From Oscillospiraceae bacterium (GTDB lineage: Bacteria > Bacillota > Clostridia > Oscillospirales > Ruminococcaceae), in assembly GCA_022800935.1 (NCBI GenBank), contig JAAWRH010000019.1, positions 1 to 64,000 on the forward strand: 64,000 nt of DNA. The letters are read 5' to 3'. The position numbers and the translations under genes were made by a program. The notes beneath the pieces are model-generated. The model made no database searches. It saw only the letters and a program-made list of their open reading frames with translations, and was not told the origin of the DNA. Positions 32,828 to 40,607 of the stretch are shown here, one piece after another (position 1 is the stretch's first letter; each line of letters starts with the position of its first letter).

Positions 32828-33106
32828 TCATCTTTCAAAAATAACCACATGCACCGAATCCCCGTCTGATTTTCCAATTCTTTTGCGAATGGATTTCAAA
32901 ATGCCAATAATATAGCAAATTTCCCCAAATTCATCTTTTACCCCCATATTTACAATGCTTCCATCATATTCGACGCCATCAAACGAGGCATGCACTTTTA
33001 TGCGTCCCCTCCCAAATTCTTTGCGGAGGTCCCAGGGAAAGATCACATACGCGCCTCCCCTTTCAGTTTCATGAATCACTGCATCAAATGAATATTCCTG
33101 CGCCAT
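32828..33106 (-). CDS. DUF1905-family protein
   Basis: 92 aa. The beta-rich pattern FDAVIHETERGGAYVIFPWD, then KVHASFDGVEYDGSIVNMG and GDSVHVVIFER, fits DUF1905, a small barrel-like fold of unknown role. GGAGGAA precedes the ATG. Last gene of the four-gene ArsR-DUF2087 operon. Confidence 0.8.
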   Translation of the reverse strand: MAQEYSFDAVIHETERGGAYVIFPWDLRKEFGRGRIKVHASFDGVEYDGSIVNMGVKDEFGEICYIIGILKSIRKRIGKSDGDSVHVVIFER

Positions 33107-33138
33107 ATTTCCTCCAAATTCGTTTTATGCAGCCCCCG

Positions 33139-33576
33139 TTAATTGTCCATAGCCGCAATCTTCCTGCATACATCGTCAACGCTTGTGCGTCCGGAAATAA
33201 TATGGATATCGTGCAGCTCCTTGTCAAAGCAGCCATGCTTTCTTTCCAGCATAGCCGCTACCGGCGCTGGCAGACTGCCCTGCATCCGCCCGGCAAACCG
33301 CTTTTTTATCATGTCCAAATCCGCCGTTACCAAAACACGGATACTTCCATGGGGCAACAGCGGCAGGTGTTCCTTTTCCGAAATGACATAGATGATATTT
33401 TCGCCGCTGACAGCTTCACGCAGCTTTGCCTGGAAGGACCGCTTTGCAGCAGCTTCATTCTTTTCCAGACGGAGATAATCCCTGCCTGTATACACTTGTG
33501 CGTTTATGCTCTCCTTCAGTTTATCCGCAAGGGTGGATTTGCCCGTACAGCTCTCGCCAAAAATTCCAATTACCAT
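33139..33576 (-). CDS. Small P-loop nucleotide kinase-like protein
   Basis: 145 aa. Walker A GIFGESCTGKST at about residues 4-15, a switch/Walker B-like YVISEKEHLPLL, and VLVTADLDMIKKRFAGRM with an Arg-rich lid like those of small-molecule kinases. Shorter than cytidylate or shikimate kinases, so the substrate cannot be named. AGGAGG 7 nt before the ATG; 15 bp after the regulator gene. Confidence 0.65.
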   Translation of the reverse strand: MVIGIFGESCTGKSTLADKLKESINAQVYTGRDYLRLEKNEAAAKRSFQAKLREAVSGENIIYVISEKEHLPLLPHGSIRVLVTADLDMIKKRFAGRMQGSLPAPVAAMLERKHGCFDKELHDIHIISGRTSVDDVCRKIAAMDN

Positions 33577-33591
33577 TGTTATCCCCTCCTG

Positions 33592-34149
33592 TCAATTGTT
33601 TTTCATTCGCCAATACTCTATGCCATTCCTCCCCAGAAGCCGTTCACCGACCATGTCGCGGCGGATGGTACAGAAGTCATCATGGAAATCAGCAATGATC
33701 ATGTTCACTTCCCGCTCGGAATACATCCTGTCAAAGTCAAACGCTTCAGCAATGACCTCTAAAACAATGCGTTCCTTTTTGAGTTGGGCGGGAATGGATT
33801 TTAACTTCCCATATTCAAAAAAGGTGTCTATTACTCTTTTTCGGTAATCTGCGTCCCGCTGCGCCTGTTTTTGTGCCTCGTCGGATTCCTGCTGCAATAT
33901 TTCCAGTATGCTGGTCTGAAATATCTCCTTGTGCAGGGAATACATCATATAATACTGACTTTTGTACGCAGTCACAGCGCCAGCATCTGATAACTTTTTC
34001 AGATGGAAGGAAATGGTAGACGGAGTAAGGCCTAATCGCTCCGCCAACCTTTCAACATACATGTCCTCAACCGCAAGGGATTTCAATATTTGCAACCGTG
34101 ATTTATCAGCTAAACACTTAAATAGGCTGATTGCCTCTGCTTCAGTCAT
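33592..34149 (-). CDS. ArsR-type winged-helix regulator with DUF2087 domain
   Basis: 185 aa. N-terminal ArsR/SmtB HTH (ISLFKCLADKSRLQILKSL, RLGLTPSTISFHLKKLSDAG). Metal-site cysteines typical of ArsR are not seen; one Cys lies in helix 1. The C-terminal DUF2087 (SIPAQLKKERIVLEVIAEAF, then SEREVNMIIADFHDDFCTIRRDM) is common in Firmicute regulators. It overlaps the preceding gene by 8 bp. A perfect palindrome upstream of the operon promoter is a candidate binding site. Confidence 0.85.
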   Translation of the reverse strand: MTEAEAISLFKCLADKSRLQILKSLAVEDMYVERLAERLGLTPSTISFHLKKLSDAGAVTAYKSQYYMMYSLHKEIFQTSILEILQQESDEAQKQAQRDADYRKRVIDTFFEYGKLKSIPAQLKKERIVLEVIAEAFDFDRMYSEREVNMIIADFHDDFCTIRRDMVGERLLGRNGIEYWRMKNN

Positions 34150-34513
34150 ATGGTTTCCCCCAAATCTGCATCTGTGCGTTCTTTATTTCCCGGATGGCGT
34201 CCAGCTTAATGGATTCAATCTGCATTTTCTCAACATCCCCATGCAGCTTGGCCCTTTCATAGGAGGTCATCCAACTCGCCGGAATTTGCTCCGCCTTTTG
34301 TAAGAAAAAACGTTTCTTGGCTAATTCATCCCTTCCACAGACCCTTTCCGCAACGGAAAGGACCGTTTTAAAAATCTCGTAGACATTTGCCTGGATTTTT
34401 TCAAAGTTTCCTTCGTCCACGCGGTCATCCGCAGTAAGCAACTTACTGCGTTGTTTGCGGGCTGCAATCTGTTCATCAAGATACACCTCAAATTTTCTTT
34501 GTTGTTCATTCAT
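34142..34513 (-). CDS. Unrecognised charged helical protein, first gene of ArsR-DUF2087 operon
   Basis: 123 aa, highly charged and probably all-helical (QQRKFEVYLDEQIAARKQRS, DELAKKRFFLQKAEQIPASW, KMQIESIKLDAIREIKNA). No cysteine pair, membrane segment or catalytic motif; one Cys only. AAGGAGGGAG lies upstream of the ATG. The 8-bp overlap with the ArsR gene suggests they act together. Function unknown. Confidence 0.6.
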   Translation of the reverse strand: MNEQQRKFEVYLDEQIAARKQRSKLLTADDRVDEGNFEKIQANVYEIFKTVLSVAERVCGRDELAKKRFFLQKAEQIPASWMTSYERAKLHGDVEKMQIESIKLDAIREIKNAQMQIWGKPYD

Positions 34514-34714
34514 CTCAACTGCTCTCCCTCCTTGTCAATGTCCCCCGGAAATGAATCAATATCTTTTCAACAGGAAACATGCTGCTGGCATTTATCGTTT
34601 TAGATGTCCAATCTCTAATTAAATTACACCAAAAACTAGTGCATGTCTTTTTTGAGGGTTGATTTTCTGTCAGCAATTTATCAGAGATTCATATATCTCA
34701 CCAGTCCAATTTTA

Positions 34715-34743
34715 ATTATACTATAATGATATCAAAAATTCAA
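34715..34743 (-). promoter_or_regulatory. Promoter of the ArsR-DUF2087 operon
   Basis: Minus strand -35 TTGAAT (34743-34738), 17-bp spacer, -10 TATAAT (34720-34715). The ~200-nt leader to 34513 is A+T-rich with no obvious structure. Confidence 0.75.
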
Positions 34744-34746
34744 GTC

Positions 34747-34768
34747 TGATTTTATAAATATAAAATCA
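34747..34768. promoter_or_regulatory. 10-2-10 inverted repeat, candidate ArsR operator
   Basis: TGATTTTATA-AA-TATAAAATCA, perfect 10-bp arms with a 2-bp centre, ending 3 bp upstream of the -35 box. The architecture resembles the 12-2-12 operators of ArsR/SmtB regulators. Binding is inferred. Confidence 0.5.
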
Positions 34769-34857
34769 ATTCCAAAGCATTATCTATATTCCGTGCAGCA
34801 TCATTTCATGCTTGCTGCCCAAAAAACACATGTCGCCGCTCCGTTTATGATAAAGCA

Positions 34858-34980
34858 ATGTCCGCTGAAAAGCAGCAGCTTCTCAGCGGACATCAGCTTC
34901 CTTATGGCTCGTCCTCTACAGGCCCGGCCCTTTTGGAAAAAAGGGATATGGATGAACAGGATACAAATAAGACATTTTAG
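34858..34980 (+). pseudogene. Possible 40-codon ORF or amber-interrupted small gene
   Basis: ATG at 34858 opens a frame reading MSAEKQQLLSGHQLPYGSSS, then TGPALLEKRDMDEQDTNKTF and TAG. After the TAG the same frame continues with natural-looking KALYQAANAALKSQKTNPPV before merging into antisense hpf. No clear ribosome site. The start lies in a 10-bp perfect hairpin (34859-34892: TGTCCGCTGA/TCAGCGGACA). It could be a decayed small gene, a 40-aa peptide, or only the hairpin as hpf terminator. Confidence 0.3.
34859..34892. terminator. Strong hairpin between hpf and the ArsR operon
   Basis: Perfect 10-bp stem TGTCCGCTGA/TCAGCGGACA plus inner pairs. On the minus strand it is followed by TTGCTTTAT, so it may terminate hpf transcription ~160 bp after the stop; the T-run is imperfect. 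Confidence 0.4.
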
Positions 34981-35049
34981 AAAGCTTTATATCAGGCGGC
35001 CAACGCCGCGCTGAAATCACAGAAAACCAATCCACCCGTCGGCCCAAAA

Positions 35050-35598
35050 CTATTCCTGAGGTTCAATCAAGCCGTATCCGCTACCGGAACGGCGATAAAC
35101 CACGTTAATTTCACCGTCTTCGGCATTGCGGAAGACGTAAAAATTGTGGCCGGTCATGTTCATTTCCAGAATCGCCTCCTGAACGTCCATCGGCTTTACG
35201 GGGAATCGTTTGACACGGACAACCTCATATTCCTCTTCCTCAGCCTCCTGCTCCAGAACAGCGGAATCGTGGGGCTCCAGCTCCAGGGGCTGCTGGAACG
35301 CATCCTTGCGCAGACGGCGGGAAAGCTTTTTCTTGTTGCGGACAATCTGACGGAACAGTGCGTCCACGCAGGCATCCAAGGCTTCTTCACGGCCTGGGGC
35401 AGACTTCTCGGCGCGGCAGAACATTCCATCTGCCGTGATAGCTACCTCCACTGTTTCTCTGCCCTGCTCGTTGGTTACGGTAACAACCACACGGGCATCC
35501 TCTTCAAAAAAGCGGTCCAATTTTTTGAGCTTCTTTTCGACTCTCTCCTTGAAAGAGTCCCGAATGCTGGTTTTTCTTCCGGTAATGGTGATATTCAT
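35050..35598 (-). CDS. hpf: Long-form ribosome hibernation promoting factor HPF
   Basis: 182 aa. N-terminal domain MNITITGRKTSIRDSFKERV with EKKLKKLDRFF (ribosome mRNA-channel binding), charged linker (EQEAEEEEYEVV), and the C-terminal dimerisation domain VKRFPVKPMDVQEAILEMN plus GHNFYVFRNAEDGEINVVYR. It makes 100S ribosome dimers in stationary phase. Start 35598 is chosen for AAAGGGG at 9 nt; the open frame upstream (to 35664) has no homology. Confidence 0.95.
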   Translation of the reverse strand: MNITITGRKTSIRDSFKERVEKKLKKLDRFFEEDARVVVTVTNEQGRETVEVAITADGMFCRAEKSAPGREEALDACVDALFRQIVRNKKKLSRRLRKDAFQQPLELEPHDSAVLEQEAEEEEYEVVRVKRFPVKPMDVQEAILEMNMTGHNFYVFRNAEDGEINVVYRRSGSGYGLIEPQE

Positions 35599-35714
35599 GC
35601 TGTCAACCCCTTTGTTTCGTGAATCATGAACCGCGGGACCTTTTGCCGGCCACAGGCGGAACAAACGTACCGACTCGTGCTATGACATGTACCGCTTGTC
35701 CCCGGTTCGTTTAT

Positions 35715-35743
35715 AGTATACCATTTCTAAGCATAATTTACAA
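35715..35743 (-). promoter_or_regulatory. Promoter of hpf
   Basis: Minus strand -35 TTGTAA (35743-35738), 17-bp spacer ending TGG, -10 TATACT (35720-35715). Confidence 0.75.
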
Positions 35744-35847
35744 TAGTTTTTCTTGAAAAAAGAAATATTTTATTATAACTGTCACAGCAAAGGCCCGTGC
35801 CCCCGCACCCACCGGAAGAAAAATATTCTCCAATCTTCCATATTCTC

Positions 35848-35876
35848 TTTACAAATGGCCTATTTTAAGTTATAAT
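35848..35876 (+). promoter_or_regulatory. Promoter of the conserved 101-aa gene
   Basis: -35 TTTACA (35848-35853), 17-bp spacer, -10 TATAAT (35871-35876), divergent from the hpf promoter with about 100 bp between them. Confidence 0.75.
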
Positions 35877-35954
35877 TGCTAACAAGAACCTACCTATACC
35901 CTGGTTTTCATGTATAAGTACACAAAAATAGACATTTTAAGGAGCGTGTTCAAT

Positions 35955-36260
35955 ATGGCAAACCGTCGTATGTATCTGGACAAATCCGAGATCACCGTCC
36001 TGATCCCTGGCAAAAAGAAGGTGGAGGACGTTCACCTTTCCAGCGGTCAGATCACCCGCATACAGTTCGATAAATGCACCGAGCGGATGCTGCTTGTCAT
36101 TCCCCAGCAGTCGGAAAAAATCACCATCGTCTCCTCCAAGCGCGCCAATCCCATCGTGATGACAAAGGGTCAGAACAAGGCTTTTTTTGAGCAGTACAAA
36201 ACCGAGCTGGCCCAGTACGCCAAGGAGTATAACGTCACCTTTACCGATAACACCAAATAG
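35955..36260 (+). CDS. Conserved protein of unknown function (101 aa)
   Basis: Starts MANRRMYLDKSEITVLIPGK at 35955 with AAGGAGCG upstream (a longer frame from 35910 lacks one). The pattern suggests a small beta-barrel: VEDVHLSSGQITRIQFDKC, MLLVIPQQSEKITIVSSKR, then a helix FFEQYKTELAQYAKEYN. No membrane or catalytic signature. Strong own promoter and terminator indicate a real, well-expressed gene. Function unknown. Confidence 0.7.
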   Translation: MANRRMYLDKSEITVLIPGKKKVEDVHLSSGQITRIQFDKCTERMLLVIPQQSEKITIVSSKRANPIVMTKGQNKAFFEQYKTELAQYAKEYNVTFTDNTK

Positions 36261-36278
36261 TCCTCTAATAAAAGCGCA

Positions 36279-36316
36279 GCCCTGCGGATAATCGGTCCGC
36301 GGGGCTTCTTGTTTTT
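36279..36316 (+). terminator. Terminator of the 101-aa gene
   Basis: 10-bp stem GCCCTGCGGA/TCCGCGGGGC (one G-U pair) with a 7-nt loop, then TTCTTGTTTTT. It lies between convergent genes. Confidence 0.75.
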
Positions 36317-37494
36317 CATAAGGTGTTGCGGGATTGCAGCCTGCCTTCCACCCATACCTCCTCTGGTTTTGCCCCCAGTGCCAGGGGGTCCGAACGGTAT
36401 ACCAGAAAATCCGCGTCCTTCCCCGCCCGCAGGGAGCCTATCCTTTCTTCCAGCCCGCATATCCGCGCCGGGACAATGGTGATAGCCCGCAGGGCCTGTC
36501 CATACTCCATCCCCTCCGCAGCCGCCAGCCCTGCCGAAAGGGCCAGATGCTTCTGCGCCACCTCCGGATGGTCGGTACAGATGGCCGCCGTCACCCCTGC
36601 CTTTGCCAGCAGGCCGGGGTTCTGCGCCGTAAAGTGGGTCAGCTCCGGCTTAACCCTGGCCCCAAACAGCGGCCCGGTTATAACCTTCGCCCCCTCCTCC
36701 AGCAGCTCCTGGGCAATCAGGTGTCCCTCGGTGCAGTGGACCAGCACATAGTCCAGGGAAAATTCCCTAGCAATGCGGATGGCGGTGAAGATATCGTCCG
36801 CCCGGTGGCAGTGGAAATAAGCCTTCGCCTCCCCCCGCAGCAGGGGAAGCAGCGCCTCGCACTTGGCGTCGTAATCCGGCTCGTCGCAGTCCTCGTCCTC
36901 CTCCGCGTCCCGCATTCTGGCGGCGTATTCCGCCGCCTTTTTCAGCATCTCCCGTATCAGGGCGGCGGTGGCCATGCGGGTGACAGGGGTCTGGGCCTTG
37001 GGGTTGTAGGACATTTTTGGGTTTTCGCCAAGGGCAAACTTAATACCGATGCTCTCTCCCAGGCACATGGCGTCCACCCGCTTCCCGGCGGTCTTCATGG
37101 CGCATATCTGCCCGCCTATGGGATTGGCGCTGCCGGGGCAGACCACCGCCGCCGTCACCCCTGCGGCCAGGGCTTCGGAAAAGCTCCGCTCCATGGGGTT
37201 GATCCCGTCGATGGCCCGCAGATGGGGGGTGACGGGGTCGGTGTCCTCGTTGTCGTCGTTCCCCTCAAAACCCAGGCTGTCCTCACAGATTCCCATGTGG
37301 CTGTGGGCGTCCAGAAATCCGGGGAGCACCAGCGCGCCCCTCAGGTCCCTCTCCTCCTCCCCCGGAATCCGCTCCAGCGCTTCCATAGCGCCGACTGCCC
37401 GGATGCCGTTGCCCTCTGTGCGCATCCAGCCCCTGGGGATCCTCCCCAGCCCCTTGCCCTCCATGGTCATGATATTTGCGTTATAAAACAACAT
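36316..37494 (-). CDS. Amidohydrolase-family metallohydrolase
   Basis: 392 aa. Metal-binding PGFLDAHSHMG (HxH), FHCHRADDI and LVHCTEGHL (His ligands), CTDHPE (Asp), and the C-terminal composite barrel GKDADFLVYRSDPL. A His/Asp-rich set typical of the imidazolonepropionase-like amidohydrolases; the substrate cannot be assigned. The acidic insertion around residues 200-215 (DAEEDEDCDEPDYD) is unusual. Single gene between two terminators. Confidence 0.88.
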   Translation of the reverse strand: MLFYNANIMTMEGKGLGRIPRGWMRTEGNGIRAVGAMEALERIPGEEERDLRGALVLPGFLDAHSHMGICEDSLGFEGNDDNEDTDPVTPHLRAIDGINPMERSFSEALAAGVTAAVVCPGSANPIGGQICAMKTAGKRVDAMCLGESIGIKFALGENPKMSYNPKAQTPVTRMATAALIREMLKKAAEYAARMRDAEEDEDCDEPDYDAKCEALLPLLRGEAKAYFHCHRADDIFTAIRIAREFSLDYVLVHCTEGHLIAQELLEEGAKVITGPLFGARVKPELTHFTAQNPGLLAKAGVTAAICTDHPEVAQKHLALSAGLAAAEGMEYGQALRAITIVPARICGLEERIGSLRAGKDADFLVYRSDPLALGAKPEEVWVEGRLQSRNTL

Positions 37495-37515
37495 TTTTCT
37501 TTCTCCTTTACACAG

Positions 37516-37550
37516 AAAAGGGGCCGCTCACCTTACCTGTGACCGGCCCC
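37516..37550 (-). terminator. Terminator of the yabP-yabQ-divIC-yabR operon
   Basis: Minus strand stem GGGGCCG/CGGCCCC with inner TCAC/GTGA pairing, followed by TTTTCTG, 17 bp after the yabR stop. Confidence 0.7.
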
Positions 37551-37566
37551 GCCTGTTCAGCCGCGG

Positions 37567-38100
37567 TTATTTTCCCCGGCGGCTGCCGCTTTTAACGTCC
37601 ATATACTTTTTCAAATCCGACATCTTGTCATCGCTGGACTGTTTGAATTTTGTCATCATATCCTCGAAGGACATATTTTCATTCCGGTTTCTGGGCGTCC
37701 ATTCAAAGCCAGCCGGACCGCCCTGGACAGGGGCCGCCTGTGGAGAATGATATCTGGGACGCGCTCCGCCGCCCTGGCGCGGTCCCCTGTGATTTCCCCC
37801 GTCGGCCGGGTTTCCGGTTCCGCCGGTTCTTCCCTGCTGGGCCTGCCGTCCCTGACCCTGGGACTGGTCCATGGCGCGCTTTATGGATAAGCTGATCTTC
37901 CCCTCCTCGCTGACGGCGAGGACCTTGACCCGGACCTCCTGCCCTATGGTCAGGTGATCCTTAATTTCCTTGACATAAGTAGGAGCCACCTCCGAGATAT
38001 GGACCATTCCGGTTTTACCTCCGGGCAGTTCAACAAACGCGCCGAATTTTGTGATTCCGGTTACTTTTCCCTCAACGATTTCTCCGATTGCAACCTGCAT
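37567..38100 (-). CDS. S1 RNA-binding domain protein (YabR-like)
   Basis: 177 aa. One S1/OB domain at residues 1-72: GEIVEGKVTGITKFGAFVEL, GKTGMVHISEVAPTYV, VKVLAVSEEGKISLSIKRA. A Gln/Gly/Arg-rich disordered middle (RGG-like) and a charged C-terminal helix ending SGSRRGK follow. Position after divIC equals that of yabR (polynucleotide-associated S1 protein) in Bacillus. Role in RNA metabolism inferred. Confidence 0.87.
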   Translation of the reverse strand: MQVAIGEIVEGKVTGITKFGAFVELPGGKTGMVHISEVAPTYVKEIKDHLTIGQEVRVKVLAVSEEGKISLSIKRAMDQSQGQGRQAQQGRTGGTGNPADGGNHRGPRQGGGARPRYHSPQAAPVQGGPAGFEWTPRNRNENMSFEDMMTKFKQSSDDKMSDLKKYMDVKSGSRRGK

Positions 38101-38151
38101 ACTTTAAAAATGTCCTCCTTAAAATGATATCGACCGGGTAATTCCGCCGGT

Positions 38152-38484
38152 TCAGCTTCCGGCGGCGTCGATATACACAACCTCATCTGGGTAGGCAAAG
38201 CCCAGTTTTTCTCTGGCAATCTGTTCCACCAGCTGTGTGTCATCCTCCATGATAAGGTAGCGGTTCATGCCGTCGTTTTCCGCCTTTTGGTTCAGGCACT
38301 GGACCGTCAGGTCCTCCAGGACCTTCTGCTGCCTGTAGATGCTGACCTGGGCATGGGCAAGCTGATAGATCAGCGCGCCGGAAAACACCAGCGCCGCGCA
38401 CCACGCCGCACGCATGGGAAACGACATACGCTTAGAGGCCTTTGCCCTGGATTTAGGGCTGCGGGAGCTCAGGGGTTTGCTCAT
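38152..38484 (-). CDS. divIC: DivIC/FtsB-type septum formation initiator
   Basis: 110 aa. Basic N-terminal tail, one membrane helix (AAWCAALVFSGALIYQLA), then a coiled coil (QQKVLEDLTVQCLNQKAEND) and the conserved end QIAREKLGFAYPDEVVY. Small bitopic division protein acting with FtsL. Overlaps the yabQ end by 32 bp. Confidence 0.88.
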   Translation of the reverse strand: MSKPLSSRSPKSRAKASKRMSFPMRAAWCAALVFSGALIYQLAHAQVSIYRQQKVLEDLTVQCLNQKAENDGMNRYLIMEDDTQLVEQIAREKLGFAYPDEVVYIDAAGS

Positions 38485-39091
38485 TCTGTTTCACCTCTTG
38501 TGTGGAAATGCCCAATCGGGACTTGATGCCAGAAGAAAGCCGCAAAAAACCTGCAACATATAGATTATATAATAACTTATGCCCTTCTTGCAAGTGGGTT
38601 TTGCTGTTTTTTTGCTTTTTTTCCCTCTTTTTTAAAAGTTTCCATAATTTGTCCAGCCTCAGGAGACGAAAAAGCCAGCCTGCGGTCCCCTTCAGTCCCT
38701 TTGCCAGCCAGGTGAAAATCCGGAGGGCGGTCCTCCATATCCACCGGGCAGGGCGGAGCAGGATGGCCTCCAGCACCCGCTGGATAAAATGGATGACCGG
38801 CCTGGCTATCTTCATCACCAGGCTGCCCAGCGTCAAAAAGTACAGCACTCCGCCAAGCAGCTCTCCCACCATCACAAACCCCCGCAGCTCTCCCCGACAG
38901 CTTTCCAGCAGATAAAACCAGGTGGCCATTCCCGCCGCCGCAAAAAAGACGATGTCCTCCCAAAAGACCACCGCGTCGGCGGTGCGGAACGCCGTCCGGA
39001 GCATCCGGAATACATCATAACAGGCCATGATACCCGCGCCGACCGCAATCGCCCGCAGGAAGATGCCAATCTGTTCCCACGCAAACTCCAA
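38453..39091 (-). CDS. yabQ: Spore cortex biosynthesis protein YabQ
   Basis: About 212 aa. Starts near LEFAWEQIGIFLRAIAVGAG; several membrane helices (MACYDVFRMLRTAF, FWEDIVFFAAAGMATWFYLL, LGGVLYFLTLGSLVMKIA), then a basic amphipathic C terminus. Required for cortex formation in Bacillus. A TTG start at 39091, behind GGGAGGGGG, fits the 17-bp gap to yabP; starting at 39172 would overlap yabP deeply. The long tail overlaps divIC. Confidence 0.85.
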   Translation of the reverse strand: MEFAWEQIGIFLRAIAVGAGIMACYDVFRMLRTAFRTADAVVFWEDIVFFAAAGMATWFYLLESCRGELRGFVMVGELLGGVLYFLTLGSLVMKIARPVIHFIQRVLEAILLRPARWIWRTALRIFTWLAKGLKGTAGWLFRLLRLDKLWKLLKKREKKQKNSKTHLQEGHKLLYNLYVAGFLRLSSGIKSRLGISTQEVKQNEQTPELPQP

Positions 39092-39107
39092 GCCTTCCCC
39101 CTCCCGT

Positions 39108-39413
39108 TTACCGAAACAGCTTTGATAAAATACCGCCGCCCTTAGGCGAGGGGTTATCATCATAGCTGACATTCTCTATATACCCCTCTATATCAATCTC
39201 CCCCGTTTCCACGCTGAGCCGGTTGATGTGCAGGTTCTTTCCCCCCAGGGTCAGCTCCCCCATATCGGTGTTCAGGACAATGCTGGTTTCCTCAAACAGC
39301 GCCACATCCCGCACGGCGGTGATGCTCAGCTTTTTCCGCCCCTCCATCAGGAAGTTGTGGGGGCGCTTCTGCGGGGCGGTATTTCTGGACTCCGGCAGAT
39401 TAGTCGTCGCCAT
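39108..39413 (-). CDS. yabP: Sporulation protein YabP
   Basis: 101 aa. HNFLMEGRKKLSITAVRDV, LNTDMGELTLGGKNLHINRL and GEIDIEGYIENVSYDD are the typical YabP/YqfC beta-rich blocks. First gene of yabP-yabQ-divIC-yabR, as in Bacillus. A sigma-E-like promoter lies upstream. Confidence 0.92.
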   Translation of the reverse strand: MATTNLPESRNTAPQKRPHNFLMEGRKKLSITAVRDVALFEETSIVLNTDMGELTLGGKNLHINRLSVETGEIDIEGYIENVSYDDNPSPKGGGILSKLFR

Positions 39414-39437
39414 ACGCGTTCCCTCCTTTTCGTTTCC

Positions 39438-39466
39438 ATTATATTAAGGGGACCGGCGGTTTATGA
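39438..39466 (-). promoter_or_regulatory. Putative sigma-E-type promoter of yabP
   Basis: Minus strand TCATAAA (39466-39460), 14-bp spacer, AATATAAT (39445-39438). Both elements resemble sigma-E boxes and the spacing is right; a sigma-A reading is weaker because no -35 is found. Confidence 0.45.
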
Positions 39467-39587
39467 GGGAAAATCCGGTTTTTCGGGAACGCGGCCGGTG
39501 AAAAAGGGCAATTTCAATGAATACAAAAGGGAGCGTGATGTGCTATGATAGAATTATAAAAAACGCAGGAGGTAACAGACGCAGAAA

Positions 39588-39959
39588 ATGGAAGCGAAAG
39601 TGCTGGCCGACCAGCTTCAAACCTATATCGAAGCCCATCTTCACGAAAAGCTTACCCTGGATTCACTTGCCGAAAGGCACCACTACTCCAAGTTTTATCT
39701 GAACCGGGTGTTCCAAAGGACCACCGGTGTCACCATCGGCGCGTATATCCGGGCACGGCGGCTGGAGGAGGCCGCGCGGGAGCTTGCGGAAACCGAAAAG
39801 CCCATCGTGTCCATTGCCATGGACGCGGGATATCAGTCCCAGCAGGCATTTACCATGGCCTTCCGGGAGGTTTTTCAGCTATCCCCCAGGGCTTACCGGA
39901 CACGGAACCGGACCCTGACACTCCGCTCCGGCTTGAGAATGGAGGTGCGGGCCGCATGA
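39588..39959 (+). CDS. Stand-alone AraC-type HTH regulator
   Basis: 123 aa, essentially only the double HTH of the AraC family: [20 protein letters not shown] (first HTH) and [20 protein letters not shown] with the F-x-x-SP-x-x-YR end ([12 protein letters not shown]). No sensor domain. An in-frame TAA upstream fixes ATG 39588 as the start; AGGAGG is ~14 nt away, longer than usual. Its last 4 bp overlap the clpP start (ATGA), so the two are translated together. Confidence 0.88.
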   Translation: MEAKVLADQLQTYIEAHLHEKLTLDSLAERHHYSKFYLNRVFQRTTGVTIGAYIRARRLEEAARELAETEKPIVSIAMDAGYQSQQAFTMAFREVFQLSPRAYRTRNRTLTLRSGLRMEVRAA

Positions 39960-40555
39960 GCCGCTGGATTCCCACCGTTGTTGAAGCCCTTGACCAGGGG
40001 GAGCGGAGCTGCGATATCTACTCCCGCCTGCTGTCCGACAGGATTGTGTTTCTGGGGGAGGAGGTGTCGGATGCTGCCGCCAGCGTCATTACCGCCCAGC
40101 TCCTCTACTTGGAGAGTCTGGACCCGGAAAGGGATATCTGCCTCTATATCAACAGCCCCGGCGGGTCTGTCTCTGCGGGCCTTGCCATTTACGATGTGAT
40201 GCGGTATATCCGCTGCGACATATCCACCGTCTGCGTGGGAATGGCCGCCAGCATGGGGGCGTTTCTCCTGGCGGGAGGAACCAGGGGAAAACGGCTTGCC
40301 CTGCCCCATTCGCAAATTCTGATACATCAGGCGGCCATCCACGGAAACGGTCTCCAGGGACAGGTCAGCGATATCGCAATCGTGGCCGAACACCTGAAGC
40401 GCAGCAAGGAGCGTCTGAACCAAATCCTGGCCCAAAATACCGGCCGCAGCCCGGAGGAAATCCTCCGCGACACTGACCGGGACCACTATATGACAGCGGA
40501 GGAGGCGCGGGAATACGGCCTGATAGACCGGGTGCTCTCCGAGCGAAAAGAGTGA
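39956..40555 (+). CDS. ClpP-family serine protease (paralogue)
   Basis: 199 aa. Full ClpP fold: [38 protein letters not shown] (oxyanion Gly), [19 protein letters not shown] (catalytic Ser), [11 protein letters not shown] (catalytic His), and Asp in the [11 protein letters not shown] region. QILIHQA replaces the usual RIMIHQP, pointing to a paralogue rather than the housekeeping ClpP. Coupled to an AraC-type regulator; no clpX neighbour. Confidence 0.9.
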   Translation: MSRWIPTVVEALDQGERSCDIYSRLLSDRIVFLGEEVSDAAASVITAQLLYLESLDPERDICLYINSPGGSVSAGLAIYDVMRYIRCDISTVCVGMAASMGAFLLAGGTRGKRLALPHSQILIHQAAIHGNGLQGQVSDIAIVAEHLKRSKERLNQILAQNTGRSPEEILRDTDRDHYMTAEEAREYGLIDRVLSERKE

Positions 40556-40588
40556 ACGCCCGCCATCCCAAAAGGGTGGCGGGCGTTT
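40555..40588 (+). terminator. Terminator of the AraC-clpP operon
   Basis: Stem AACGCCCGCCA/TGGCGGGCGTT with an inner CCC/GGG hairpin, then TTCC. Probably bidirectional, between convergent genes. Confidence 0.65.
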
Positions 40589-40607
40589 CCTGCGTTTAGG
40601 GATAAAA

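Noticed and set aside
34793-35014. 73-codon plus-strand ORF between the ArsR operon and hpf
   Set aside because: The alternative frame at 34858 has more protein-like composition; this one has no ribosome site.
35744-35847. raiA-type RNA motif near hpf
   Set aside because: Only ~100 nt between the divergent promoters and no large conserved structure visible.
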